Shown here piece after piece: positions 1-9,094 of a DNA stretch of 64,000 nucleotides. Under the pieces are notes generated by a model. That model saw only the letters and a list, made by a program, of their open reading frames with translations, made no database searches and had not been told where the DNA came from. Numbering within the stretch: position 1 is the stretch's first letter; each line of letters begins with the position of its first letter. The stretch covers positions 2,356,001 to 2,420,000 of the forward strand of contig NZ_CP090177.1 in the NCBI RefSeq assembly GCF_042214795.1, given 5' to 3'. The translations under genes were made by a program, and so were the position numbers. This DNA is from Arcobacter iocasae (GTDB taxonomy: Bacteria; Campylobacterota; Campylobacteria; Campylobacterales; Arcobacteraceae).

Positions 1-341
1 TTAGTATGATGGGTGATTCAAATGCTTCAATTCCAACACCAGAACCAAATATGTATAGACCTATGTTTGGAAGTTTGGGAAAAGCAGCTGCAAAAACAAG
101 TGTTATTTTTACTTCTAAAGTGGCTTTAGATAGTGGCATTAGAGAAAAGTTAGAAATTGATAAATCTATGTTAGCAGTGAAAAACACAAGAAATATTGGT
201 AAAAAAGATATGAAATTAAATGATTTTATTGGAGATATTGAAGTTAATCCAGAAACTTATGATGTAACAGTAAATGGAGAGTTAATAGAATCAAACTATG
301 TATCAGTAGTACCAATGGCAAAAAAATATTTTATGTTCTAG
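1..341 (+). CDS. ureC: Urease alpha (catalytic) subunit, C-terminal part
   Basis: This is the last 113 codons of an open frame that enters from the left edge; the frame begins at base 3 and the stop is TAG at 339-341. The segment GDSNASIPTPEP followed by MYRPMFG is the conserved signature near the C-terminus of the nickel-containing catalytic urease subunit, and the end VVPMAKKYFMF also fits. Urease hydrolyses urea to ammonia and carbamate in the cytoplasm. In Helicobacter naming this subunit is UreB. The nickel ligands and the carbamylated lysine lie upstream, outside the window, so intactness cannot be judged. The accessory genes ureE, ureF and ureG follow directly. Confidence 0.95.
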   Translation, partial: SMMGDSNASIPTPEPNMYRPMFGSLGKAAAKTSVIFTSKVALDSGIREKLEIDKSMLAVKNTRNIGKKDMKLNDFIGDIEVNPETYDVTVNGELIESNYVSVVPMAKKYFMF

Positions 342-350
342 GAGGAAAGT

Positions 351-797
351 TTGGAAAATTGTATGATAAAAAAAGTTGCAAAGATAAGTAAGGATATTGA
401 TGCAACTGATGAGGTTGAGCTATCTTGGTTTGATATGCAAAAACCAAATTTAACAGGGGTTAGTAAAAATGGTATAAATTTTGTAGTAAAAGCAAAATTT
501 ACTCATCTACACGAAAATGATATTTTAGTATGTGAAGATGATTATTCTATCAAAGTAAAACGAAGTGCTGATGAGGTTTTTGTTTTAGAGTTCTCAGATG
601 CTTTAGTTTTCGCAAAAACAGCATATGAAATAGGAAACAGACATCAACCAGTAATGATAGAAGATTATAAAATTACAGTCTTAGATGATATTTCTTTAGG
701 TGATATTATAAAAGATTGTTATACAAATGAGAATATTAATGTAGAAAAAACAAAAGGGTACTTTAAACCAAATGGTAAAGCAAATCACTCGCACTAA
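351..797 (+). CDS. ureE: Urease accessory protein UreE (nickel metallochaperone)
   Basis: A 148-residue protein. UreE binds nickel and delivers it to the UreG-containing activation complex. The conserved GNRHQPV near residue 100 contains the family's metal-binding histidine, and the C-terminus ends in a short NHSH tail rather than a long histidine-rich tail. I chose the TTG start at 351 because GGAGGA lies at 341-346, 4 bases before it; the in-frame ATG at 363 would be too far from this site. The gene starts 9 bases after ureC and its 3' end overlaps ureF, so the genes are almost certainly co-transcribed. Confidence 0.92.
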   Translation: MENCMIKKVAKISKDIDATDEVELSWFDMQKPNLTGVSKNGINFVVKAKFTHLHENDILVCEDDYSIKVKRSADEVFVLEFSDALVFAKTAYEIGNRHQPVMIEDYKITVLDDISLGDIIKDCYTNENINVEKTKGYFKPNGKANHSH

Positions 798-1470
798 TCT
801 TAAATCTTTAAGTAGATTTTTGCAAATACTTGATGGAACCTTCCCCTCAGGTATGTTTGTGCACTCTTTTGGTTTAGAGCCTCATATTGTAAAAGAAGTG
901 GTTTATGATGAAAAGAGTTTGAAAATTTATTTAAAAAACTTAATCATAGATCAATATTCAAAGATGGAGTTTGTTTATATCAAAAAAGTCTATAAAGCTT
1001 TAGAAAATGATAAATTAAATCTAATAAAAAAACTTGATAATGAGTATGGTTCATATTTGACTTATGAATATGCAAAAGCTTCAAAAGATATTGGTGAAAA
1101 CTATTTTGCCCAAATCAAAAGTTTGCCTACAAAAGATATAGTAAAAAACTATTTTTTAAATATAGAAAATAAAACTTGTGAAGCAAATGAAATCATAGTT
1201 TTAAGTGCTCTATCTTTTGACTTGGATATTTGCATGGAAGATTTTATTGTAATGTGGACTAAAAAAAACCTTATAAATATAGCAGCAACAACACTAAAAA
1301 TATCAAGAATAAAACCCTCTCAAATACAAAAAATGCTTTTTGAATTTGATGAGATTTTAGAGAATATTCTTTTTGAAGATATTGATAAAAAGATTACAAA
1401 CTTTAATCCTCTTTTTGAAGAGATAATATTTAGCCATAAAAATTTAGAACCCAAATTATTTGTAACATAA
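772..1470 (+). CDS. ureF: Urease accessory protein UreF
   Basis: A 232-residue, mostly helical protein. UreF forms the UreD/H-UreF-UreG complex that inserts nickel into apo-urease and controls the GTPase activity of UreG. The N-terminal stretch LQILDGTFPSGMFVHSFGLE is the conserved UreF signature. The gene overlaps the end of ureE by 26 bases, with an AAAGGG ribosome-binding candidate at 753-758, and is followed 13 bases later by the ureG ATG. No ureD/ureH gene is seen in this window, so it would lie upstream of ureC or elsewhere. Confidence 0.9.
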   Translation: MVKQITRTNLKSLSRFLQILDGTFPSGMFVHSFGLEPHIVKEVVYDEKSLKIYLKNLIIDQYSKMEFVYIKKVYKALENDKLNLIKKLDNEYGSYLTYEYAKASKDIGENYFAQIKSLPTKDIVKNYFLNIENKTCEANEIIVLSALSFDLDICMEDFIVMWTKKNLINIAATTLKISRIKPSQIQKMLFEFDEILENILFEDIDKKITNFNPLFEEIIFSHKNLEPKLFVT

Positions 1471-1483
1471 AAGGAAATTATTG

Positions 1484-2071
1484 ATGAGTTTAAAAATAGG
1501 AATAGCAGGACCAGTAGGAAGTGGGAAGACTTCACTAATAGAAAGTCTTACAAACATACTAAAAGATAAATATTCACTAGCAATCGTGACAAATGATATA
1601 TATACAACAGAAGATGCAAACTATCTTAAAAGAACACTTGATTTAGATGAGAAAAGAATAATAGGTGTAGAAACTGGCGGTTGTCCTCATACAGCAATAA
1701 GAGATGATATCTCTATGAATCAAAAAGCTGTACGAGAACTTGAAGAAAAGTTTAATCCAGATATAACATTTGTGGAAAGTGGAGGAGATAATCTAAGTGC
1801 AACTTTTTCTTATGAGTTGATTGATTATTACATGTATGTAATAGATGTGGCACAAGGGGCTGATATACCTCGTAAAAAAGGTGCAGGTTTGCTTTTTTCT
1901 GATTTACTTGTAGTAAATAAAACTGATTTAGCACAATATGTTGGAGTTGATTTAGTATCTATGAAAAGTGATGTGGACAATAATAGAAAAAATAAACCCT
2001 CAGTTTTTATTTCAAATAAAGACGAAAAGAGTTTAAATCAAGTTGTATCTTGGATTGAAGCACTTTTATAA
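1484..2071 (+). CDS. ureG: Urease accessory GTPase UreG
   Basis: A SIMIBI-class GTPase of 195 residues that supplies GTP-driven nickel loading for urease. Visible motifs in order are the P-loop GPVGSGKTSL near the N-terminus, YTTEDANYL, the metal-binding CPH in GVETGGCPHTAIR, FVESGGDNLSATFS, and the base-specificity motif NKTDL. I prefer the ATG at 1484 over the TTG at 1481 because AAGGA at 1471-1475 is then 8 bases away. It is the last gene of the cluster; the next gene starts 87 bases later after an AT-rich inverted repeat. Confidence 0.95.
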   Translation: MSLKIGIAGPVGSGKTSLIESLTNILKDKYSLAIVTNDIYTTEDANYLKRTLDLDEKRIIGVETGGCPHTAIRDDISMNQKAVRELEEKFNPDITFVESGGDNLSATFSYELIDYYMYVIDVAQGADIPRKKGAGLLFSDLLVVNKTDLAQYVGVDLVSMKSDVDNNRKNKPSVFISNKDEKSLNQVVSWIEALL

Positions 2072-2080
2072 GTTAATTAA

Positions 2081-2103
2081 CAAAAAATAATTTATTTTTT
2101 AAC
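2081..2103 (+). terminator. Weak AT-rich hairpin after ureG
   Basis: A run of A and AT bases is followed by its complement ending in a T-run, ten bases after the ureG stop. It could terminate the urease operon, but it has no GC pairs and may simply reflect base composition. Confidence 0.3.
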
Positions 2104-2158
2104 TTTCTTATAACTAAATATATGGTAAATTTCCATTTAATCATAAGGAAATTTTCAG

Positions 2159-5100
2159 TTGAAAAGTTATTTTAGTTTTATATTTGTATGGTTATTTACA
2201 CTTAATTTAGTAGCCTCACATTTTGATTTAACAGAAGAAGAAAAAAATTGGATTCAAAGCCATCCTACCATTATCCTAGGAACAGATTCCTCTTGGGCAC
2301 CATTTGTTATAGATAATGCTCCCTCTCTTACTGGATATGATGTAGATATATTAAATTTAATAAATAAAAATACTGGTGCAAATTTTCAATTAACTGTTGC
2401 AAATTGGAATGATATTGTTACAAAAGCTGTTAATAAAGAAATTGATGGACTAAGTACTAGTGCAATACAGGAAGAAAGAGCAAAATTTTTCAATTTTTCA
2501 AATACTTATTACACTAGTAAAAAGTATTTAATCACTTCAAATAATAATTCAAAAAAAATAAATCTCAATGATAATTTAATAGGTAATAAAATTGGATATC
2601 TTGAAAGAAATCTTTTTGATAAAAAACTTGTATCACAATATAAAAAAGCTATTTTAGTTCCATATAAATCATTAGATAAAATCATTCATGCTTTAACAAT
2701 AGGTGAAATTGATGCTACTGTTGGGAATTTTGAGATTTTCAAATTAGCTGAGAAAAAAGGATTGTCAAATTTAAAAATTATGTCTGATATACCAAATAGT
2801 ACTTTAAATTTAGTATTTTCTGTGAGAAAAGATTATCCTGAAGCTATTTCAATTTTAAATAAAGGCTTGCAAGATATTCCAATAGATGTAAAAAAAAGTT
2901 TAAGAAAAAAATGGTTTGGAACTTCAATTAATATTAATAATGAAGAATTAAATTTGACATATGAAGAAAAAGAATACCTAAAAAATAAAAAAGTTTTAAC
3001 TGTTGCAAATTTACAAACTTTCCCTCCTTTTAATTTTAATGAAAACAATATTCCAAGAGGCTATAGCATAGATTATTTGAATCTAGTAGCTAAGTATTTA
3101 AATGTAAATATTAAGTTTATAAGTAATAAGTCTTGGAATGATTTTTTAACAATGCTAAAAAACAAACAAATTGACATAATTCCTCATGTAGCTTTTAATG
3201 ATGAAAGAAAAAAATATTTTGAATTTACTAATTTTAATCATATTTCATATACTACTGGAGTAGCTATCAACAAAAATAGTGACATAAAATCTATGAATGA
3301 TTTAAAAAATAAAACTATAGCAGTAACTAAAAATTCGTTTATTCAATCATATATAAAAAGTAAATTTCCTAATCAGTCTTTATATTTAGCCTTATCAACT
3401 GCTGAAGCTCTTAATGCTGTATCTTATGGAAAAGCAGCTGCTGCAATTGGAAGTTTACCTACACTTAGTTACTATATACAAAAAGACTGGCTTAGTAATA
3501 TTAAAACTATTTCTTTAGAAAATTTAGGACTTGAAAATAAAACTGCTTTACCAATGGCTGTATCAAAAGATAACATATTATTAAAATCAATTTTAGACAA
3601 AGTAAATTTAATTATACCTCATAATGAAGTAGTAAATTTAAAGAAAAAATGGATGGATATATCTGAACAAGATAATAATTTATCTAGAGAAGAACTTGTT
3701 TTTTTAAAAAACAAAAAGATAATAAGAATGTGTGTTTTACCAAACTGGCTTCCATTTGAGCAAATTGATAATAAAGGAAATCACAAAGGAATTGGAGCCG
3801 ATTTTATGAAGCTTATTTCTAAAAGGATCAATACTCCAATTGAACTTGTTCCAACAAAAGAATGGTCACAATCTTTACAAAATATAAGAGATAGAAAGTG
3901 TGATATATTACCTGTAGCTATGAATATTCCAAGTCGTATAGGTAGTATGAATTTTACTAAACCATATGTTTTAGAGCCTTTTGTTATAGCTACAAAAACT
4001 GATAAATTATTTGTAAAAGATATTCAAGTTCTTAGTAATAAAAAAATAGGTATTGTAAAAGATTATGCCTTTATTGATGTATTAAAAGAAAAAAACCCAT
4101 TGATATCAATTATTAATGTAAAAAATACTAAAGAGGGACTTGAAAGAGTAAGTAGTGGTGAATTATTTGGTTATATTGATGCCTTGCCAACTATTGGATA
4201 TGCTATTCAAAGATATTCATATTTTGATTTAAAAATTGCTGGAAAATTAGAATCTAATATTATGTTAAGTATCGCTTCTAGAAGTGATGAACCATTATTA
4301 AATACTATTATGCAAAAATCTTTAGATTCTATCCCTGAAGAGCAAAAAAGAACATTGATAGAAAAATGGATTGAAATAAAAGTTACACAAGAGTTTGACT
4401 ATAAGCTTTTGTGGCAAATAAGTGCAGTATTTTTACTTATTGTCTTAATTATTTTGTACAAAAATAGAGCCGTAATGATTCTTAATAAAGACTTACTTAA
4501 AGCTAGGTATGAAATAGAAGAACAACAAAGTATGGTTAATAAATATGTATTAATACTTACAACTGATACTAAAGGAATAATTACTGATGTTAACGAAGCT
4601 TACTGTAAAGCTACTGGTTATACAAAAGATGAATTAATAGGCCAAAAACATACACTTATTAGACACTCCGATATTTCAGAAAATTTTTTTGAAGAACTGT
4701 GGAATACTATTATAAATAATGAAATATGGTCTGGAGAAATCAAAAGTTTAAAAAAAGATGGTTCTACCATTTGGTTTAACATGTATATAGAGCCAATAAT
4801 AAAAGCAGGAAATAAAATTGGCTATAGGGCAATATCAGAAGATATAACAGATAAAAAGAGAATCGAAGAGTTATCTATTACTGATAAATTAACTGGTTTA
4901 TATAATAGAATGAAATTAGATGAAATAATGCAAATAAAAATCGAAGGATTTAAAAGATATAAAATGTCTTTTTCAATTATAATATTAGATATAGATGATT
5001 TTAAAAAAGTAAATGATACTTTTGGACATGATATTGGTGATAAAGTACTTAAAACTATTGCATTTATTATGCAAAAGAATTTAAGAGTAAGTGATATTGT

Positions 5101-5350
5101 AGGAAGATGGGGTGGAGAAGAGTTTCTTATACTTTGTGAAAATACAAATATAACTCAAGCTCAAATAGTCGCTGAGAACTTAAGAAAAACAATTGAAAAA
5201 ACTAATTTTGATATAGTAAAAAATAAAACAGTAAGTTTAGGAGTATCTGAATTTACTGAAAGTGATAATGCACATACTATTTTTAAAAGAGTAGATGATG
5301 CTTTATATAAAGCTAAAAATTCAGGAAAAAATAAAACGGTAATATTATAA
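2159..5350 (+). CDS. Membrane diguanylate cyclase with three tandem solute-binding modules, PAS and GGDEF
   Basis: A 1063-residue sensor. The order is: signal peptide (residues 1-20); three successive bacterial solute-binding family 3 modules (about 25-255, 270-505 and 515-745), each starting near a repeated EEK/EEL-x-(W/Y/F)-(I/L) segment and containing a GY-x-(V/I/A)-D type ligand-lobe signature; one membrane helix (about 747-766); a PAS/PAC domain (about 785-900); and a GGDEF domain with active-site GGEEF. RVSD lies five residues before GGEEF and matches the RxxD product-inhibition site, so cyclic-di-GMP synthesis with feedback is expected. It probably senses small ligands such as amino acids in the periplasm. 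The TTG start follows AAGGAA at 2144-2149. The stop overlaps the end of exbD on the other strand. Confidence 0.93.
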   Translation: MKSYFSFIFVWLFTLNLVASHFDLTEEEKNWIQSHPTIILGTDSSWAPFVIDNAPSLTGYDVDILNLINKNTGANFQLTVANWNDIVTKAVNKEIDGLSTSAIQEERAKFFNFSNTYYTSKKYLITSNNNSKKINLNDNLIGNKIGYLERNLFDKKLVSQYKKAILVPYKSLDKIIHALTIGEIDATVGNFEIFKLAEKKGLSNLKIMSDIPNSTLNLVFSVRKDYPEAISILNKGLQDIPIDVKKSLRKKWFGTSININNEELNLTYEEKEYLKNKKVLTVANLQTFPPFNFNENNIPRGYSIDYLNLVAKYLNVNIKFISNKSWNDFLTMLKNKQIDIIPHVAFNDERKKYFEFTNFNHISYTTGVAINKNSDIKSMNDLKNKTIAVTKNSFIQSYIKSKFPNQSLYLALSTAEALNAVSYGKAAAAIGSLPTLSYYIQKDWLSNIKTISLENLGLENKTALPMAVSKDNILLKSILDKVNLIIPHNEVVNLKKKWMDISEQDNNLSREELVFLKNKKIIRMCVLPNWLPFEQIDNKGNHKGIGADFMKLISKRINTPIELVPTKEWSQSLQNIRDRKCDILPVAMNIPSRIGSMNFTKPYVLEPFVIATKTDKLFVKDIQVLSNKKIGIVKDYAFIDVLKEKNPLISIINVKNTKEGLERVSSGELFGYIDALPTIGYAIQRYSYFDLKIAGKLESNIMLSIASRSDEPLLNTIMQKSLDSIPEEQKRTLIEKWIEIKVTQEFDYKLLWQISAVFLLIVLIILYKNRAVMILNKDLLKARYEIEEQQSMVNKYVLILTTDTKGIITDVNEAYCKATGYTKDELIGQKHTLIRHSDISENFFEELWNTIINNEIWSGEIKSLKKDGSTIWFNMYIEPIIKAGNKIGYRAISEDITDKKRIEELSITDKLTGLYNRMKLDEIMQIKIEGFKRYKMSFSIIILDIDDFKKVNDTFGHDIGDKVLKTIAFIMQKNLRVSDIVGRWGGEEFLILCENTNITQAQIVAENLRKTIEKTNFDIVKNKTVSLGVSEFTESDNAHTIFKRVDDALYKAKNSGKNKTVIL

Positions 5351-5370
5351 GGTATTACCAGTTTTATTTT
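5328..5370. terminator. Bidirectional terminator shared by converging genes
   Basis: AAAATAAAAC-GGTAATA on the left pairs with GGTATTACC-AGTTTTATTTT on the right around a short centre. A-rich and T-rich arms on each side make it a terminator in both directions. It is formed from the last codons of both converging genes, whose stops overlap by 6 bases. Confidence 0.65.
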
Positions 5371-5749
5371 TAGTATCAGTTAATAATGAAATATTAAATA
5401 GTTCATATTTTTGAAGTAAATCCAAAATCTCAATAACTCTTTCATATTTTACTTCTTTGTCTATTCTAAAGATAATATTTCTTTGTTTGTCTTTTATTTT
5501 ACTTATCTCTTCTTCAAGATTTTGTATAGAACTCTCTTTTCCATAAATTGCTAACTTTTCCCTATCAAGTTCTATAATAACTTCTTTTTGTTTTAGTTCT
5601 ATCTCTTTTGCACTTGAGGTTGGCAGATTTAAAACTAAGGCTAATTCATCTTTTTTAAAAACTGAAGATACGATAAAAAAGATTAAAAGAATAAAAACAA
5701 CATCAATAAGAGGTGTAATATCTGGTGTTAAAATCTCTCTTTTTTTCAT
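5345..5749 (-). CDS. exbD: TonB-complex energy-transducing protein ExbD
   Basis: A 134-residue single-pass inner-membrane protein. ExbD works with ExbB as the proton-driven motor that energises TonB for outer-membrane uptake of iron chelates and vitamin B12. The N-terminal segment ITPLIDVVFILLIFFIVSSVF is the membrane helix, and its aspartate is the conserved proton-carrying residue. The rest is a periplasmic domain. It overlaps exbB by 4 bases and is the last gene of the tonB-exbB-exbD operon, which sits behind a Fur box. ExbD, TolR and other MotB-like partners are similar, but tonB next door favours ExbD. Confidence 0.9.
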   Translation of the reverse strand: MKKREILTPDITPLIDVVFILLIFFIVSSVFKKDELALVLNLPTSSAKEIELKQKEVIIELDREKLAIYGKESSIQNLEEEISKIKDKQRNIIFRIDKEVKYERVIEILDLLQKYELFNISLLTDTKNKTGNTL

Positions 5750-6255
5750 ATTCTTTTTAGAACCTCTTTTTGAATTTTCAGTTCAATATCATCTAATATT
5801 CCAACAATATAGTTGTATCCTATGTAATGAGGAATCGCTACAATTAAACCCGCAACGGTAGTAATAAGGGCTACTGATATACCACTTGAGAAAATAGCTG
5901 GGTCTCCTAAACCACTTTTAGTAATAGAATCAAATGAGTTTAAAACCCCAATAACTGTTCCTAAAAGACCTAAAAGAGGTGCAATAGAAGCAATGATTTT
6001 TACGGTATTTAACCCAAATTCTAATTTTCTTATTCTTCTATTTATTACATTTTCAACAGACTCTTTCTCAAATGAGCTGTTTGTAGTTTTTACAAAAGCT
6101 AATATATCTTGTACAATTTTTTCTTTTCCAGCTCTTGAAGATAGAATAACTACTAATTTCCAAAACATTATTGTAAATCCAATAATATTTAAAAAAATCA
6201 GAATATATACTATAACTCCACCTCTATCAATGTAACTCATTAAATCAATACCCAT
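5746..6255 (-). CDS. exbB: TonB-complex proton channel protein ExbB
   Basis: A 169-residue MotA/TolQ/ExbB-family membrane protein. Three hydrophobic segments are visible: VIVYILIFLNIIGFTIMF near the N-terminus, ASIAPLLGLLGTVIGVL in the middle, and SVALITTVAGLIVAIPHYIGY near the C-terminus. APLLGLLGTVIG is the family signature. At 169 residues it is shorter than enterobacterial ExbB and matches the compact epsilonproteobacterial type. It starts 5 bases after tonB and overlaps exbD. Confidence 0.9.
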   Translation of the reverse strand: MGIDLMSYIDRGGVIVYILIFLNIIGFTIMFWKLVVILSSRAGKEKIVQDILAFVKTTNSSFEKESVENVINRRIRKLEFGLNTVKIIASIAPLLGLLGTVIGVLNSFDSITKSGLGDPAIFSSGISVALITTVAGLIVAIPHYIGYNYIVGILDDIELKIQKEVLKRI

Positions 6256-6260
6256 GTATT

Positions 6261-6971
6261 TTAACTCCTAATAATTTGATATAAAACTGGAACTGTAATA
6301 TTCCAAGAACTTTTATTTAGTTCATCAGGAATTGGTTCAAAATGTTTTATTTTACTTATAATTTCCATTGCTGCTTTATCTAGTCTTTTATATTTTGAGT
6401 TTTCCATTATTTTGATATTTATAATATCTCCATTTCTTGCAATGGTAAAGTTTAAATATACTTTTCCTGTTTGATTAAGTCTTTTCGCACTATTTGGATA
6501 GACTTTATTTTTTTCAATTAATCTTTTTAATTTTAATAAATATTCATTCTCTATAGCTTTTACTTTATCTAAATCGATATTTTTGGTTTTATTTTTAGTT
6601 TTTTGTTGAACTTTGTGCTCAACTGTTTTTTCTTTAAAAACTTTTTCAGGCTCTTTTTTATGAACAAGTTTTTTTATTGGTTTTTCTTTTTTAATAAACT
6701 TCTTTTTCTTTGTGTGTTTGATTATATTTTTACTTTTAGTTTTATGAAGTTTTTTTCTTACGATTTCTTTCTTTTTAACTTCTTTTTTAAGTTCGACTTT
6801 TTTAACTTCTTGTTTTTTTATTACTACTTTATTTAATTTTATTTGCGTAGTAGAATTTGTAGGTTTTGGTGCTACAATTTTATTTTCCTCTGTATGTAAT
6901 TGAGCAAATAAATAAATGTGAGTACAAATAACAAGTAAAAATACTACTAATAAACTTTTCTTTTTTTCCAT
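6261..6971 (-). CDS. tonB: Energy transducer TonB
   Basis: A 236-residue protein with an N-terminal membrane anchor (about residues 5-22), a long periplasmic linker and a C-terminal TonB domain. The domain is recognisable from YPNSAKRLNQTGKVYLNF and the ending SSWNITVPVLYQI. It carries energy from ExbBD to outer-membrane receptors. The linker (about residues 45-130) is extremely lysine-rich, with few prolines, unlike the usual Pro-Glu/Pro-Lys linker. The start ATG is 22 bases from a near-perfect Fur box, so iron repression is likely. Confidence 0.9.
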   Translation of the reverse strand: MEKKKSLLVVFLLVICTHIYLFAQLHTEENKIVAPKPTNSTTQIKLNKVVIKKQEVKKVELKKEVKKKEIVRKKLHKTKSKNIIKHTKKKKFIKKEKPIKKLVHKKEPEKVFKEKTVEHKVQQKTKNKTKNIDLDKVKAIENEYLLKLKRLIEKNKVYPNSAKRLNQTGKVYLNFTIARNGDIINIKIMENSKYKRLDKAAMEIISKIKHFEPIPDELNKSSWNITVPVLYQIIRS

Positions 6972-6992
6972 TTGAGAATATTAACATAATAT

Positions 6993-7007
6993 TGATAATG
7001 ATTATCT
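6993..7007. promoter_or_regulatory. Fur box upstream of tonB-exbB-exbD
   Basis: The 15 bases TGATAATGATTATCT match 14 of 15 positions of the 7-1-7 Fur operator TGATAATnATTATCA. The site lies between tonB on the minus strand and thiL on the plus strand. Iron-dependent repression of the TonB operon is the natural reading; an effect on thiL cannot be excluded. Confidence 0.85.
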
Positions 7008-7076
7008 TAATTAAAGATTAAATTTAGAATTTCCTTTTCAGTACAAGATGAAGTCAATTTATGATAAAATCGCGTT

Positions 7077-7907
7077 ATGAATAAAGAAGACTATTTTATA
7101 AAACAATTTAAAAATACCCATAAAAATATTATAGGTGATGATGGGGCAGTTGTAGGCTCACATGTATATAGTATGGATGCTTTTTTTGAGAATGTACACT
7201 TTAAACGAGAGTGGATGAGTTTAAAAGATATTGCAAGAAAAGCTATGATTGTAAATATCTCCGATGCAATAGTTATGAATGCAATTCCTAAGTATGCACT
7301 TATAAGTATAGCTATTCCTAAAGATTTTTCTAAAGATGATTTAAAAGAGTTAGCAAATGGCTTTAAAAATATTGCTAAGAAATTTGGGATTAAAATAATT
7401 GGTGGTGATACAATATCAAACATCAAACTTGATATTTCTATTACAATTATTTCAAAAACAAAAAAACCAATATTTAGAAAAGGTTTAAAAAAAGATGATT
7501 TTTTATGTTTTACAGGAGATTTAGGAACTTGCAAAAAAGATTTAGAATTTTTATTACAAGGGAAAGAAGTCTCAAAAAAATCAAAATTCATAAAGCCTAA
7601 ACTAAAGCCTGAATTTTTTTATGAAATATCACCTTATGTTAATTGTGCCCTTGATATTTCTGATGGTTTATTTTTTGAACTTGAAAGATTATCAGAGACA
7701 AACAACTTAGGATTTGAGTTTTTTGATAAAATTAGTAAAGATATAGGATGTTCAGGTGAAGAGTATGAGATATTATTCTCTTTTTCTCAAAAAAACAGAG
7801 ATATCATCTCTAAAATAGCAAAAAAACATGAAGTAAAATTAAACATCTTTGCAAAAGCAGTTGATGGAACATATAAAGGTGATTGTAAAAATCACCATTT
7901 TAATTAA
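7077..7907 (+). CDS. thiL: Thiamine-monophosphate kinase ThiL
   Basis: A 276-residue AIR-synthase-fold kinase that phosphorylates thiamine monophosphate to the coenzyme thiamine diphosphate. Family landmarks are IIGDDGAVV near the N-terminus, SMDAFFENVHF, VNISDAIVMNAIPKYALISIAIP, GGDTI, FTGDLG and the late ALDISDGLF. It is near the short end of the family range, as in other Campylobacterota. I see no Shine-Dalgarno before the ATG; a -10-like TATGAT/TAAAAT at 7060-7070 is so close that the message may be leaderless. truD follows after 9 bases. Confidence 0.9.
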   Translation: MNKEDYFIKQFKNTHKNIIGDDGAVVGSHVYSMDAFFENVHFKREWMSLKDIARKAMIVNISDAIVMNAIPKYALISIAIPKDFSKDDLKELANGFKNIAKKFGIKIIGGDTISNIKLDISITIISKTKKPIFRKGLKKDDFLCFTGDLGTCKKDLEFLLQGKEVSKKSKFIKPKLKPEFFYEISPYVNCALDISDGLFFELERLSETNNLGFEFFDKISKDIGCSGEEYEILFSFSQKNRDIISKIAKKHEVKLNIFAKAVDGTYKGDCKNHHFN

Positions 7908-7916
7908 GGGAAAATA

Positions 7917-9005
7917 TTGGAAGAAAACACAAACTTAAACAAACACAATTTACAATACTATTTAAATCACTCAAAAATAGATGTATTATTTAAACAAAAC
8001 AAAGATGACTTCGTAGTTACAGAAATACCTTTATATGACTTTGCAGGTGAGGGTGAACATATAGTAGTAAAACTTAGAAAAAAAGATTTATCTACTTGGG
8101 ATGCTTTACAAATTATTGCAGATAGTATTGGATGTAAATTAAGAGATATAGGGTATGCTGGATTAAAAGATAAAAATGCAATGACTATCCAACATATTTC
8201 TATTCCAAAACAATTTGAAGAGAGAATAAATAGTTTTGCCCATGAAAATATCAAATTTTTAGAAACTGTTAATCACAATAATAAGATCAGAATTGGTCAT
8301 TTAAAAGGTAATAAGTTTTTTATTAGACTAAAAAGAGTTAGTCCTATGGATTCAAAAAAAATAGAACAAGCTTTAGGAAAAATTGCTACCTATGGTATTC
8401 CAAATTATTTTGGTGTTCAAAGATTTGGAGCCTTTGGTGACAATCATGAAAAAGGTCAACAAATAGTTGAAGGTACATTAAAAGAGAAAAGAAGAAACCT
8501 AAAACAGATGTACTTAAATGCATATCAAAGTTTTTTATTTAACTCTTGGCTTTCAAAAAGAGTTGAAATTTCTAAATTAATTGAGGCCTTTGAACCAAAA
8601 GAGATTTGTGAAAAAGTTGGACTTCCTCAAGATATTGTAAAACAAATGAAAGCTCAAGAACACCCTTTTAAAATGCTTCCTGGTGAACTTATGAGTCATT
8701 ATCCTTTTGGAAAAATATTTATAGCTGAAGAGTTAGATGTTGAAAGTGATAAATTTTATAAAAAAGATAGAGTTCCTACTGGATTATTACCAGGTAAAAG
8801 AGTGAAAATAAGTGAAGGTTTAGCTCAAGAATTTGAAAAAGATTTTGATAAAAAAACATTTGAAGATGGAGCTAGAAGATTTGCTTGGGTTTTCCCAGAT
8901 GAAATAGAATCAAACTATAAAGAAGATAAAAATTGGTTTGAGCTTTCATTTACTTTACCAAAAGGTTCATATGCTACACAAGTTATTTCTGAAATAATAC
9001 ATTAA
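7917..9005 (+). CDS. truD: tRNA pseudouridine(13) synthase TruD
   Basis: A 362-residue TruD-family enzyme that converts U13 of tRNAGlu to pseudouridine. The catalytic motif GYAGLKDKNA is present, with the nucleophilic aspartate at residue 85. Further family marks are the N-terminal DDFVVTEIPLYDFAGEGEHIV, the YFGVQRFG segment, and the inserted C-terminal-half domain. The start is the TTG at 7917, preceded by AAGGGAAAA. The gene forms a two-gene unit with thiL. Confidence 0.93.
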   Translation: MEENTNLNKHNLQYYLNHSKIDVLFKQNKDDFVVTEIPLYDFAGEGEHIVVKLRKKDLSTWDALQIIADSIGCKLRDIGYAGLKDKNAMTIQHISIPKQFEERINSFAHENIKFLETVNHNNKIRIGHLKGNKFFIRLKRVSPMDSKKIEQALGKIATYGIPNYFGVQRFGAFGDNHEKGQQIVEGTLKEKRRNLKQMYLNAYQSFLFNSWLSKRVEISKLIEAFEPKEICEKVGLPQDIVKQMKAQEHPFKMLPGELMSHYPFGKIFIAEELDVESDKFYKKDRVPTGLLPGKRVKISEGLAQEFEKDFDKKTFEDGARRFAWVFPDEIESNYKEDKNWFELSFTLPKGSYATQVISEIIH

Positions 9006-9094
9006 TAAATCATTAATAATAAATTATATTTTTAAGCTTAGCTTTGATAAACTTTAATTTAAATAAATTTAATGTTTTAAATAAAAGGTTTATC

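Noticed and set aside
6603..6836. Phe-rich 77-codon frame opposite tonB
   Set aside because: It is the mirror of lysine codons (AAA/AAG read as TTT/CTT) in the TonB linker.
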